Positions 22,600-33,960 of a stretch of DNA of 64,000 nt are shown here, piece after piece (within the stretch, counting starts at the first letter, position 1; every line of letters begins with the position of its first letter). The notes under the pieces were generated by a model. It was given only the letters and a program-made list of their open reading frames with translations. It had not been told where the DNA came from and searched no databases. Made by a program: the position numbers and the translations under genes. Source of the DNA: Atopsyche davidsoni (Eukaryota; Arthropoda; Insecta; Trichoptera; Hydrobiosidae); contig JAILWY010000002.1 in NCBI GenBank assembly GCA_022113835.1, positions 6,488,501 to 6,552,500 on the forward strand. Reading direction: 5' to 3'.

Positions 22600-22860
22600 G
22601 ACACCCTGTATGTGACCGCAGGCCAACCGCGAAGGTGTCGAAGCGGGCTGTATAGTCTTGGAGGCCGCAGCCAATCAGCGGGCCAGGAAGTGCGCCGGGA
22701 GACCCTGGTGCACCAATCACGCGACACGTCCCCGAGGCGATACGTCCAATTTGAGTCGCTCCGGAGGAGAACCAGCGCCGCGGGTGCTGAACCTTTTCCA
22801 ATTGACTGTATTAGGGAAGGGGGAAGTTAGAAACATTTCCACCCCTGCCAAAGTTGCACT
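22600..22860 (+). promoter_or_regulatory. Promoter-like island with four CCAAT boxes
   Basis: Four plus-strand CCAAT motifs occur in 132 bp: 22671-22675 (agccaatcagcg, a full NF-Y-type site), 22713-22717 (caccaatcacg), 22746-22750 and 22798-22802. The region is CpG-rich. Clustered CCAAT boxes in CpG-rich DNA are typical of NF-Y-bound promoters. Several overlapping frames cross it on both strands and none has a domain. No TATA box or start site could be fixed. Confidence 0.4.
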
Positions 22861-23666
22861 GACCGCTGGAAACGCGTGGAAACACAACTCACAAGACGTA
22901 CTTCCTAAACGTTGGCTTTTTTTATTTATTTTTCCTTTTAGGAAAAAATTTTAATATATTTTATAAATATATATCAAGCACACCTATCATCTTATGTTTT
23001 TACAATATGTTAAATGTTATGAGAAAAATCCGAGTTTTTTTGTAATACATGTAGGATTTTATCAAAAAATGCAGATTTATTTATTTAATAATTTGCACGC
23101 AACATGAAATGGCTGATTTTACATATCAAGTTATGCATAATTTTTTGATTTTAAGATTTTTAATAATATTTGATTTAACAGCTAAAACTGTATTCATTTA
23201 ACAACTTTTACGACATTAGGTTGAGCATATGTATTTTATCTTTAAAGTTTGTTTGCAATTATTCTCATAGATTATAGTAAATGTATACTGCATATAATAT
23301 TATTTAGTAACATTGAGCGAATTATAAAAATGTTGTTCTATTATTGAGTCAAATAAACACATCGCTATTTCGATAAAAAAAAATACCCTCGTGGTTCATT
23401 GTCACGCAATTTTTTGCGTGTCTAAAATGTATCTTTTAAGTGATTTTGCTTTATCAAGGAGACCGGTATTCTCATTACTCAAGAGAATATCAAAAGCTGG
23501 ACTTACAGTTTTAAACCGGATCTGGTTGTGTAAAATAGATAACAGAAATAGTGTGAGTATAACAATTGTGTAAAAAACACATGACATGGAGTTACGTGCC
23601 TTAGGACTCCACTCGTTTTAAAGCACCGATTTTAAGATCTGACTATGGACTTTAATATATTTTATA

Positions 23667-23671
<5 letters not shown>
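22861..23671. other. AT-rich spacer, no gene seen
   Basis: AT-rich. Plus and minus frames at 23391-23587 are mutual shadows without a recognisable family. Confidence 0.45.

Positions 23672-23745
<74 letters not shown>
23672..23745. repeat. (AT)37 microsatellite
   Basis: A near-perfect AT dinucleotide run of 74 bp, the longest in the window. It can extrude a cruciform and may vary in length between individuals or assemblies. Shorter AT or TA runs lie at 42258-42275, 45961-45974, 48042-48067, 49549-49587 and 52200-52222. Confidence 0.97.
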
Positions 23746-23750
<5 letters not shown>

Positions 23751-23769
23751 ATGAACCTCATTTTATTCA

Positions 23770-24080
23770 TACGCAAAAGAGTCAGAATATTCTAAAAGAA
23801 CAATCTGGATCAACAAAAATTAGCAAGCACTGCCTCCAATGTCCTGGCACAATAAATTCCAGGAAAAGAAGTTGTCTTGAAGGGTTACGAACATAAACTT
23901 GTTTATGGGGTTGAAAAAAAAGGACCGGTAGTATTTCACCCCCAAACTGGTTTATTTTTTCTGTCCTCGGGGTGGCAATTATGCAAATTACAGCCCGTTT
24001 AAAAAATGCACCCTGCTCCCGGACGAAAAATCCTCTCCGCGGCATTAACGGGCCAAATCTTGGCTGTGCTCTTTTTTATC
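23770..24080. promoter_or_regulatory. Candidate regulatory block, POU octamer
   Basis: Unique DNA with aattatgcaaattac (POU octamer flanked by ATTA, about 23977-23991), ctccgcggcattaacgg and cacaataaattccagg. The minus frame 23782-24045 has no domain. Confidence 0.35.
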
Positions 24081-24680
24081 CATAGTAAACCCGTTTGAAT
24101 TATGGAAAAATACTTTTTTCCCCGTTAATATCTCACCGAGGCAAAGAAAACGTGACCTCGACAACAGATTAAGTATTTAGCATAATTTTGATTCCTGACC
24201 TAATTTAGAATTTAAATAAACCTCTCTAAATATATGTCACGAATGAACCGGCAAATAATGAAATGATGTTTTAAAAGAATGGCTCGAATATTAGTGTTTT
24301 GTTGAGTTAAGCTCAATGAAAAACTCATTCGCATACGGCAATTTTATTTGAAATAATTAAATGATAAAAAATCGACAATGCTCTAATTAATTGAAATATT
24401 ATAGTGATGAGAAATAAATTTTCAAAAAAATACTTATATAATCCCAAATGATTACATTTGAACTATCAATATCAAATGTTTCCAATTTATCTTAAAAGTA
24501 TTTGCAAAATATAAAACCGAAAATACTCGTCAATGCAAACAATAGTATAACAGTACAATAATACATAACATTTATTTTCAAATCGAAAGAAAATGGGGAT
24601 AAATTGTTTATCACTACATTTCCAAATCTTATGCAGCACCACAGAATAAGTGGAACAAAAAATCGGCTAAAAAAAGATGC
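24081..24680. other. AT-rich spacer, no gene seen
   Basis: AT-rich, nothing recognised. Confidence 0.5.
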
Positions 24681-25090
24681 CCTTCTAAACCAATAAAATA
24701 ATACCCAACATTTTCACTCCGTCAAAAGGGAATCGGCAAAAAGTGGATACGATTTTCGCACAGAAAAATATGAAGAAAGGTCGTATTGTTTTGCCCGAAG
24801 TTTGGGTCCCGAGGGGGGCGGCGGGGATGAGGGGCGGGGGCGCATTTAAAATTCTAATGACGCCAGTAGCTTTGGAGATTTCGCTGCAGAATACATTTAT
24901 TCGGGAGATCGATAGAACGGCCATTCCGTGAACAATGTATGGAAATCGAGTTGCTCGCAGTGTGACGCTTTTGTATATTCGCATCGCAAATGGCTCCGAA
25001 TGTTATCCTTATGGTCGCGCTGAGGGTTTTATTGCCGTTTTATTTTGTACTCGGAGTCCTCCGTTCCGCCACTTTTTATAGGGGGAGATG
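24680..25090. promoter_or_regulatory. GC island, candidate regulatory element
   Basis: Contains a G-rich core (gaggggggcggcggggatga, about 24812-24831) and AT cores. Frames occur on both strands over the same bases (24685-24984 minus, 24743-24931 plus), which argues against either being coding. Confidence 0.35.
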
Positions 25091-26857
25091 TCTTTTTTGT
25101 TTAATTTTTAGTGCGCAGTAAAACATCTTATCTATTTGACACGCTGGAGACGCGAGCACTACCTTGCTTTTTGTTGTTCTTAGAACTTTGGTAATCAAAT
25201 TTTTATAAATAAAAACATGTGTGTCCTGGGATATAAATTCTGATGAATATTTATATCAACGTTTCCTGAAATATGTTTCTTAAAAGTATTAAAATTTGTT
25301 TTTATAAAACTTTGCACTGACACATATATTCATTTTGTCATGTAAACTTTATAAGTTTACAGGTGCAGTTGGCGACTGTTGCTTACAAGTAGGTTATTAT
25401 TAAAAAAGTGGCAATCGAGCGATTGCGATAGGTGTTACAAGTTGGTTAAGTTACTGTTTGAGTTATCAGACAATTTAAATTTGTTTGCATAGTATAAGTT
25501 CTGATGATTTTTACTTTAAAGTGCACAAGTTACCAATTTACAAAAAACAAAAATATTTAAGAAATTTAATAACAAACGAATTAATAAACGACATCCCTCT
25601 AAATACAACTGTAAAAATAACGGAATTACTTATGAATAAAGTTATATTAAAAAATAAATAAATTCATGCAATGTAAATATAAAACAAAGTTCTCGCTTTT
25701 CAAGAGAAGATACCACGGGTTTTGATTTTCTATGTACATGATATGACAAGGCAGCTGTAAATTCATTCCTGTAGCAATATTTTAATTTTTATATTGTAAA
25801 ATATGACGATGGACTGCACTTACAAGCACTGCAGGGGTCGACAATTGCAACAAAAGCGTGCTCGTTCAAAATATATGTATCGGCAAAAATGTCGGTGTAT
25901 ATCTCGCTAGTTTTTCACGGGAACTCGGAGTGGTGCGCTCGATTTCTAATCCGCTAATATTACATCAGTCAAAAAACGTGTAACAAAGGAGTAACAAATG
26001 AATTGTTGCAGGCGGATATTTAATAATTAAATAGCATTAAAAATTATTTTGAAAAAATACAAAAATCTTTTTTGCTATAAAGATTATTTAACAAATAATA
26101 TAAATAATAGGTTTTTTATGTTAATTTTATTTCAAATTATAAAAAAACTGTATTGTACATTTCAAAATAATATAATACGATCCTATGAAATTCAACCGGT
26201 TGATTTACGGTTTAAGTTGTTCAGAAGATCAAAGTTAAAATTGATAGACAAGTCCCACTCAAGTTTTATGCTACTTGAGAGAGCTTTTGTTATTTCATGT
26301 TTAATCTTGATAATATTAAACGCTTAACTCTGAAAACGTCTAAAAAATAAAACCGAAGACTGTTTATTTTTGGCAAAATTAAATAACGAAACTGACAACT
26401 CTATATAGAGTAATTTTTTAGCCGGATATTAACAAGCACTGTGTTTGAATAACGCTATAAGAAAACGACAGATATATTTTAAATATTATTAATAGTACTT
26501 TTAATTACAATAAAATGTAAACTTTGATAACTTGTTCAATTTATTATTGAAACGATTCTCGGTAAGCTGTGTGTAACGACTATTTAATGTAAGGCGTCCA
26601 CAAACATCACAACATAAAACAATTAAATTGGGTTGTTTCAATGATTATTAATAGAACCTGCATAGATTAAAAATAAGCCCGCATGCATTGAAACGTGACG
26701 TTTGACCCAAATGCGTTTAAATATTATGAATGTTTCTAGTCCATTGTAGTGATCCATTTTCATTAATGATGAATATGAAACTGTAGTCTGATAACAGGTA
26801 AATTAACTATATTAAATGTAACATTTTTAGATTTAATACCACTTAGTAGCATTTACA
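25091..26857. other. AT-rich spacer, no gene seen
   Basis: AT-rich. The plus frame 26049-26327 is lysine-, asparagine- and isoleucine-rich by composition with no domain. 25830-25990 is slightly richer in GC. No repeat recognised. Confidence 0.5.
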
Positions 26858-27363
26858 TTTACAGTCTAAAGACTCAAATATAAAAAAAATAGGGGAAATG
26901 ATTTTTCTCGCCACGAACGCCTGCAAATCAAATATGTTTATAAAACAATTTTTTAATAGATTTTATTTTTATAACAGAGTTGACTGTGGACTTTTCGTAC
27001 TGATGTAATGTACGGGTTTCTTACTTACTTAAGCTGTCTAATACATTCAAACTTTACTTTGGGATATGTTTTGTCCTTTACAAGATGAAAGCTTTGATAT
27101 TCATAGCTCATTTATAGTCTGAAGTCTCAAATATAAAAAAAATAGGGGCAATGATTTTTCTCGCCACGAACGCCTGCAAATCAAATATGTTTATAAAACA
27201 ATTTTTTAATAGATTTTATTTTTATAACAGAGTTGACTGTGGACTTTTCGTACTGATGTAATGTACGGGTTTCTTACTTACTTAAGCTGTCTAATACATT
27301 CAAACTTTACTTTCGGATATGTTTTGTCCTTTACAAGATGAAAGCTTTGATATTCATAACTCG
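26858..27363. repeat. 253-bp tandem duplication
   Basis: Copy 1 (26858-27110) and copy 2 (27111-27363) match along their whole length with only a few substitutions, for example aggggaaatg/aggggcaatg, tttgggatatg/tttcggatatg and catagctcat/cataactcgg. Both contain the short palindrome cgtac-tgatgtaat-gtacg. There is no coding frame. The near identity indicates a recent event. Confidence 0.9.
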
Positions 27364-27930
27364 GTTAATACTACGAATCAATATTTTATATAAATGTATG
27401 GTGGTTTATAAATCATATCCCGTAGAGACCAGATGAACTTTATCAACGACGACAAAAGCTTCTGGTCGGAATACACAATCCAGACAGATTTAATAAAAAA
27501 ATATCAGAACAAACAGAACTAAAAAGTATTATATACAATTTAAAATAGAACAGGTGGAAATCTTTTTTGTAATATTTTATCAAAAAAATTAAGAAATAAT
27601 TTATAATATTGCATTTTTATTGATCGGATTCGTTTAAAGAAATTGTTGGCGTCACTTTTGTATTTCGTTGCAAACAGAGTTTATAAAAAAAAATGTTTCT
27701 TTAATAGTTGAATAAATAAAATAAAGTTTAAGCTAAAATGACCATTTTTACGATCGTATTGAACTCCCAGCCCATCGCACCTAAATAACGACATTAAAAA
27801 AAATAGTTCACATCAAGCCTCTGCTTTGAAAGTAAGCACAGTCGTAAATTAAGTGCTGGACCACCACGTAGGAAACGTTAAAGGAATCTGAAAGAAGGTA
27901 GCGTACAGGTGAACGTCGAATTTTTAAACA
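27364..27930. other. AT-rich spacer, no gene seen
   Basis: AT-rich; 27760-27900 is slightly richer in GC. Nothing recognised. Confidence 0.45.
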
Positions 27931-28210
27931 AAAACACAGATAAGGGGCTCGGCAGGGAGGGGTCGCCCTCATACTGTCGTGAACTTTCCGCTGAAAGTAA
28001 AAAGTTTAGGCCGGTAGGAATTGGGGGCAGCTGAAACAATGGAGTGTGAAGATACCGGAGGAGGAGCTGGGATACATGGATTCGTGTTGTTTTATCTCCC
28101 GTGTTTTATTTTGCGTGTTAGAGTTGTGTTTAAGTTACAGCTTTTAGTAATCCCGCGTAATACTCGGCTGCTGTTATAATTTACGCAACGCGGGCTTAAA
28201 ACTGTTTTTT
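27930..28210. promoter_or_regulatory. GC island, candidate regulatory element
   Basis: Unique block with ctcggcagggaggggtcgcc, acaatgg (SOX-like) and ggaggaggagctgggatac, ending in a palindromic area around cccgcgtaatactcgg and acgcaacgcgggc. No coding frame. Confidence 0.33.
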
Positions 28211-28399
28211 AATGTGCTTCAATCTTTTGTTTTTATAAAAGAATATGAAGTTGTACTTAACTATATAAACGTCTCACTCATAACACCCCTCACAGCCTTA
28301 CTTATTCAAGCAAGTGCTTCAAAAGGCTGTGCAACCTTTTACTTATTTTAATATCAATAATAATGCATGTACATAAATTTTAATATCATGTTAATATAT

Positions 28400-28650
28400 G
28401 TATCGTTTATCAGGGTTCACGGTTGCTTTATTGAGAAGCGCTTTATTCCTGTCCAGTTTAATCGCTTTGGTTTTCTCTGAGGATATCTGAACTGTTTGTA
28501 TTTCCATAGGACTGCGTTGATAATCAAACGCATCTGTCTCCCCAGTGGCGAGCATCCGAGCGAGAAATTAACACAATGATGCCGCTGGTGGCGCTTCAGA
28601 ATACATCAATGACTAATTGATATTGTGTAATCACATCTCGTCTGTTTATA
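28400..28650. promoter_or_regulatory. Candidate regulatory block
   Basis: Contains cccagtggcgagcatccgag, tgatgccgctggtggcgctt and atgactaattgatattgtg in a unique, non-coding context between AT-rich spacers. Confidence 0.28.
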
Positions 28651-29485
28651 TTCATCACAGAGGTTTATCAACCGATAGGACAAAATTTTAAAAGCACTGT
28701 GATGTATTGCATTGCGCGATGGATACATTCTACAAAAATTTGCATTAAAAAAATGCATAAACAGAGTACGTTTAAAAGTATGTTTAAAAAAATGCGATAC
28801 CCAGAATGACGTATTTCAGGCGGTGTCATTTTTTAGAAAGCAACGATCTGTCCAAATGTAGTGAACTTTGAGCGTCCCACAATTTTTGGAAACTGTCTAT
28901 ATGCAAGCTTCCTTAAGTGTAGTAATTGCATAAATCAAAATATTGCTCGAAAATAAATAAATAGGTGTCTTTACACGATTCTACTGTGAGTATAATTAAA
29001 GTCCCCATTTTTTTAGATTAAGCGAGTTATTTGTCGATACAGCAAACATAAAGTTCGGGGGAAAAATATTTGACCTATAAGATTGAGAAAATGAATTCTG
29101 TTTTTCTGTCTAAACGAGAGCAATTTCTCGCTCTAAAAAAAGCATGTCAACAGGAAGGCTTGGAGAGTGCTTTGGGTGAAAAACATTAGCAGGTATTTTT
29201 TAAAATAACACGAATGTTTTTCTTAATGGAATATGTTAAAAACAAAGCAATATTTGGAATATTTTCAATAATTATTTTATTGTCAGAATATTGATTATAA
29301 CCAATAACGGTTATATTTCAGTTTGTACTGAAAAGTTAAAAAATAAAATTCCCCACGTTTTATTTTAAAAACGTACAAATAAAAACTGGGTTAAGACACA
29401 AACACCTGGATATGTCTTATAAGAAAATAGCGTATCTAATAATGCTAGCTTACACAGAGGCTACTTCAGCTGACTAGGATTCACT
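28651..29485. other. AT-rich spacer, no gene seen
   Basis: AT-rich, no frame or repeat recognised. Confidence 0.5.
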
Positions 29486-29548
29486 TATTTGCAGTAGTTT
29501 GCCGATATGGGACATACCAAGTAAGGAGAGTCCATACTTGCAGGCCGT

Positions 29549-29713
29549 ATGGCGAAGGTGGGGGAGAGCGGGGCGAGGGCGCAGCCTCCCCCGCTGGTGG
29601 CAGCGGAGGACATCGACAATGGCAGCTATTCAAAAAGACATTTCTCTGTCTCGCCATTACCCGAGATGGGAATCTATCTGCCTGATGGGATGTTTCTTTT
29701 TGTTATATCCTGA
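29549..29713 (+). CDS. Possible 54-aa frame or first exon
   Basis: An ATG at 29549 in a fair context (G at +4) opens a 54-codon frame ending at TGA 29711-29713. It begins MAKVGESG, has a PPPL stretch and then a polar segment (EDIDNGSYSKRHFSVSPLPE). GC-ending codons dominate the first half, unlike the AT-rich flanks. An acceptor-like tacttgcag lies just upstream at 29535-29543. I recognise no family. Chance within a GC island is quite possible. Confidence 0.2.
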   Translation: MAKVGESGARAQPPPLVAAEDIDNGSYSKRHFSVSPLPEMGIYLPDGMFLFVIS

Positions 29714-29719
29714 AAGCGG

Positions 29720-30154
29720 ATCTGAATGTTCGATAGACAACTTTGTTTAGATATCTAGTTAGTGTAAAAACCAGTACTATCTGATTTTTTTTATAAGAAG
29801 ATAATGGTTTTTTTTTTTAAATTTCTAAGAACATATCACCACAGAAATTCAAGCTTGCCTTATAAACATTTAACATAACGACTTATTGTTGACGTAAGAA
29901 TATCTCGTCAACATAATGATTCAGTATAATATATGTTTAAATATTAAGGAAATTATTAAATTTGCATTCGTAACTTTTGTGATACCAAAACTAGAAAGTC
30001 GAGTCCTAAAAATCCAAGTATTAAATATTAAAACATTTACGTTATTTTAATTTATGTATGAATATTTTCGCAACCAATACATCAAATTTCAATTTATTTT
30101 CCATTAGTATATAATTGTTTACGTATAATTAGAATTTAAAATTTTTAATCCATA
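29720..30154. other. AT-rich spacer, no gene seen
   Basis: AT-rich, nothing recognised. Confidence 0.5.
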
Positions 30155-30262
30155 TTTTTTACAGAGAGTACTCGGTGGAATTAAGTTTTAATATTTTCAT
30201 TAAAATACTTGAGTGATTTTTCCACGTGTTATTTTTTTATTGGTGACCGGTTTCGCCAATTT
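30155..30262 (+). mobile_element. Second copy of fold-back family
   Basis: The sequence ttttacagagagtac-cggtgga ... aaaatacttgagtgattttt-ccacgtgtt is a diverged reverse-orientation copy of 10272-10345. It continues into ttggtgaccggtttcgccaa, an end-like motif also seen in related form at 15742-15759. A further ttttacagagagtac lies alone at 34650-34664. The shared boundaries mark a dispersed non-coding element. Confidence 0.7.
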
Positions 30263-30379
30263 TAATGAACTGAAATGATTTTATTTAGATGTAATAACAA
30301 AGTTCAGTATATGTGATATATATTGTTAAATGGCCCTCGAAATAATTTTTTAAATAAATCTCAAGATTAATAAGGTATA

Positions 30380-30740
30380 TCTGGGGCGTGGGCATGAGGT
30401 TCATGGCGGTTCATGAGCCATCTTGGCGGTCAGCAGAGACTGAAGGGACATCTCCAGTATTGATATGCCCCGACGTCCGCAAGCCCCGCGGACTCCAAAC
30501 TTGTCGAAAATAAAACAAACGAATCCGACAGTAAAACAAATGAAGTCGACTGGCCGGCAGTAAAGTATGGCGGGGCTTCGGGGAGGTCGGCTTTTATTGT
30601 ACGAATCACATTACCAAATAAATATGTTATTTCATCATTCCCCTCGTCGTGGAGGTAGTTGTTTGTAAAGAGCGTAAGCCGCTTTTATTGGGGTTTGAAG
30701 AGCGGAACGCTTTGCTGGTGACCGACGGAAAATTGCGGAG
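30380..30740. promoter_or_regulatory. GC island, candidate regulatory element
   Basis: Unique block with repeated ggttcatgg/ggttcatgagcc and cttggcggtc motifs, ccccgacgtccgcaagcccc, and ggcggggcttcggggaggtc. The minus frame 30635-30832 has no domain. Confidence 0.33.
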
Positions 30741-32370
30741 ATACTTACTCGTATAGGACGGATAATATACACCGTGCACTTTATTTTTAGATGCGTTCGC
30801 CTATTTAGAAAACAGCAGATGATAGTAAGCATTATTTCTACAGCTTCTACTTAAAATAAGTCAACTGTACTTATATAACTAGACATAAACCTAGATTTTT
30901 TATTTATATTTTTATTAGATCATAAAGTAAGTAACGAGAATAATGATTATTTTTATAACGCTCGATGTTGACTTTGTTGTATTATTTATACAAAATAATT
31001 TTTTATTAATTTTTAAACACTAATTAAGATTTTGTTGCTTAAAAAGTGAAAAGTTTGATGAAACAGTGCAATAAAGTTTCTTATTTCCATCGTTTTACAG
31101 AAAACGCCGCTTTACCTCCAATCGTTAAGTATTATTAATATTTTTTGTAAGGCACAAAAAGCAATCTCCAATAAATTTATCATTACAGATTTATGTCAAA
31201 AAACGTTTAACAATTAATCCATCAAACATTTGTAACAACTAGATACAATTTACAATTTTTTTCATGATGACTTATGCTGTTTTAATAATGTAATAAAAGG
31301 TTGCAAATTATAAATATTTATCTATCAACAAGGCAGAACACCAGTTTCATACACGTATTTGACAATTCAAATTCTCATTTAGATATTGAGGCACGGTGGT
31401 TGAATGCAATATAGCGACAGGCTATGAAACTCGAGGGGGGTGGGTTTTTATTCTTTCCCACAGGTTTTTGAAGATTTTTTACGACGTCTAATGTATAAAT
31501 TGATTACTGAAAACCATATCAATAAATAATAAATACATTTGAACTTGAGCTTGTAATTTTAAATTTCACACATGGACAAACAATTGTAATCTGATGAAAA
31601 TAGTAAAAAAAGTTTAAGGTATTTCAGTTGACGATAAGGTGACAGAAGTAGACGTCTGGAAATTACAAAACTAAATGGAATCCGAAACAGATATTAAATT
31701 CAAATAATGAGACCTTCAAAAATAATAACAGTATGGGTTTCTGGAAGTTTACGCTATCCGACAACTGAACCAATCAAAAGATCAAAGAATTTCAAACTGC
31801 CGACGTTAAAATTATTTACATTTAAAGTCTCGAACATCCCTTCTACCGGATAAAGCAGTAAAATTAGGGGATGATTTTGTGATACTTGTGCCGGGATGGT
31901 TTTCAAAGTTTCGCAAAGGCTTTTGTCGTATCACGAATCCGTCGTACGATGTTTCGTTTTACAATTGTTTTTTTATTTTAAATATTTTATAACCATCTGT
32001 CGTTCAATCAAAATCATTTGATATTATTCCAAACAAATAAAAAAAACGGATCGTATAACATTTTTCTTAATTTCTATTCGGAAAATCACATAAGAACCTT
32101 TTTATATTGATTGATATTTTTCGTCTGAATTATTAAAATTTTGTTGGGGTGTTTTTACATTTGTATTGAGGAGAAGTAAAAAGAGCGTCAGAATGCCAGT
32201 TAAGCAAAGATAATTATTTTTTCAAAAAATTAAACTCAATTTCGGTTTATTGCCTAGCACAATATATTTTCTTTAAATTTTTAATAAATACTTTCGTATT
32301 TTGTCAATACGATTAATTTTTAAGTTCTTTGATCGTACATTTTAAATATATCATACGTTTATCCATAAAA
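30741..32370. other. AT-rich spacer, no gene seen
   Basis: 1.6 kb of AT-rich DNA. A possible degenerate tRNA-like start (ggcacggtggttgaatg, 31390-31406) followed by a G run was noted but lacks a clear B box. No coding frame. Confidence 0.5.
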
Positions 32371-32690
32371 ATGAAGCATCGATTGTTATCGTGCGATAAA
32401 ATGGAATGCGATGAATCATTTGCTATCGAAAAGTTCCGACCAAATGAAATTCGTTTAAATTTATGACTACGGGGTAGATTCTTCGGTCTTATATTTCAGT
32501 GGATTTATAAATTTTGCGGGGCTATTTATAAACCAATCAATTAGAAAGATGTTATTAGGCACCGGGGCGAGAGCACATAATTAAAGAATGATACTATCTT
32601 ATTAAAAAATAATGAATTTTGCGAAGCCCTCTGTCGCTGCTTTTTATTACAGAGGGACCTGTTGAGTTTGACTTTATGCGATTTAAATGA
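32371..32690. promoter_or_regulatory. Candidate regulatory block
   Basis: Unique DNA with accaatcaattagaaag, gcaccggggcgagagcacat and a short hairpin (ccctctgtcgctgctttttattacagaggg, 32628-32657, arms ccctctgt/acagaggg). Non-coding. Confidence 0.33.
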
Positions 32691-33330
32691 CAAACAATAT
32701 TGAAAATTACTATTGATTATATATTAAAAGATTATTTCATTTTCAAATGAAGATATTTCAATATTTTTGACGTTCAATTGAAGCAAACGCCTTGCTACAT
32801 CATCGTTGGTAAAATAATTTATTTTTGTTTTTTTTTATTTTTAACATGAGTTAGATTTCTATGAAAACATATTTTGTCGATTATTGAGTAATTAATTGAT
32901 CCAGGTTTATAAATGACAAGCAAATAATACGAACATATTATTAATATTAAAGTGATGGGGATTATCGGCTTTAGCCACACAAACGATGGTTTTAGGCCAA
33001 TATAAATAAATTACCTAGACTTTGATAGTCAGAAGGGATGGAATTGAATCCAACTTTATTGTGTACGTACAAATTCACATAAATTTGCATATTTAGAAAT
33101 AAACTATTAGTAGAATTATTAAATATATACAAATAAAACACGAACACAATAAGAAATACTATTTCTGATCGCCATTTTGTTGCAATGTGATAATATAAAC
33201 ACTCATCATACGAATATTTACAGCTTTCACGTATAATGTTTATGCTAATTGAAACTCCACAAAAAATAAATAAAAAAGTAAATTGCATTTTGAAGAGTGG
33301 ATAAAAAAAAACGGTATCATTCGATAAAAC
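32691..33330. other. AT-rich spacer, no gene seen
   Basis: AT-rich. The minus frame 32992-33288 has no recognised domain. Confidence 0.45.
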
Positions 33331-33339
33331 GGCTATTTT

Positions 33340-33560
33340 ATAGCATTTACGTAAAAAAAATGAGACGGATGTTCCGGCAAACGGTTGAGCGGAGAAATGC
33401 CCATTTCAATATGGCGAGCACAAAGAAAATACGAAACAAAAGTTACCCGCTGCAATGATGGATCGAAGTTTTTGTTGATGACAACTTTTTGTGATCGATG
33501 GGAGTTTTGGGACGAACAAGTACGAACGGCCCGAGGCGCCCACAGCGAGAGTATCAATGT
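33340..33560. promoter_or_regulatory. Candidate regulatory block
   Basis: GC-elevated unique DNA containing a loose inverted pair (gatcgaag...gatcgatgg) and tgatgacaactttttgtgat. The minus frame 33333-33557 lacks a domain. Confidence 0.28.
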
Positions 33561-33689
33561 ATGAACGGAATTTAAATATCGGGAATATGTACTCTTATTT
33601 CATACGAAATTATACTTAATACAATAAAAAAAACTCGAGCTGTTCAATCGTTTATCCTAGGCAAATATCTCGATAAATAATATTGAATA

Positions 33690-33960
33690 TTTGCTGTGAT
33701 GTGGAGCGGATGAGGGAACAACTCGTCTGCTAAAGCTATTTTATAAATGTCTTTAAAAGAATTGATGTGGGGGTCAGAGAGGTGATTCTGCGTGAATCGA
33801 CACAAGTAGCGATCAAAATGGCCAATGTCTGGTGAATACGGTGGGTAGAGAAGAGCATCCTGAACGAGTAGCTATAGTGTTTCTTTTCCCGGTCTGGTGA
33901 CACGATGCTGTGCATAGTGATGCTGAAAATTCACTCTATCGTGTGTGTTGGTGTATTCCG
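33690..33960 (-). pseudogene. Mariner transposase remnant
   Basis: The minus strand reads VNFQHHYAQHRVTRPGKETL, a stop, then LLVQDALLYPPYSPD and IGHFDRYLCRFTQNHL. This matches the C-terminal part of mariner transposases. The FQ..A..H segment corresponds to the second catalytic region (its usual DNARPH is degraded and the Asp is lost). PPYSPD at 33827-33847 carries the third, and FDRY follows in place of SDYH. A stop interrupts it. The N-terminal half and both inverted ends are missing. It is a dead relic and cannot act as a transposase. Confidence 0.85.

Noticed and set aside
22417..22954. Six overlapping frames on both strands near 22.6 kb
   Set aside because: Mutually overlapping frames are expected in a CpG-rich, stop-poor island; none has a domain.
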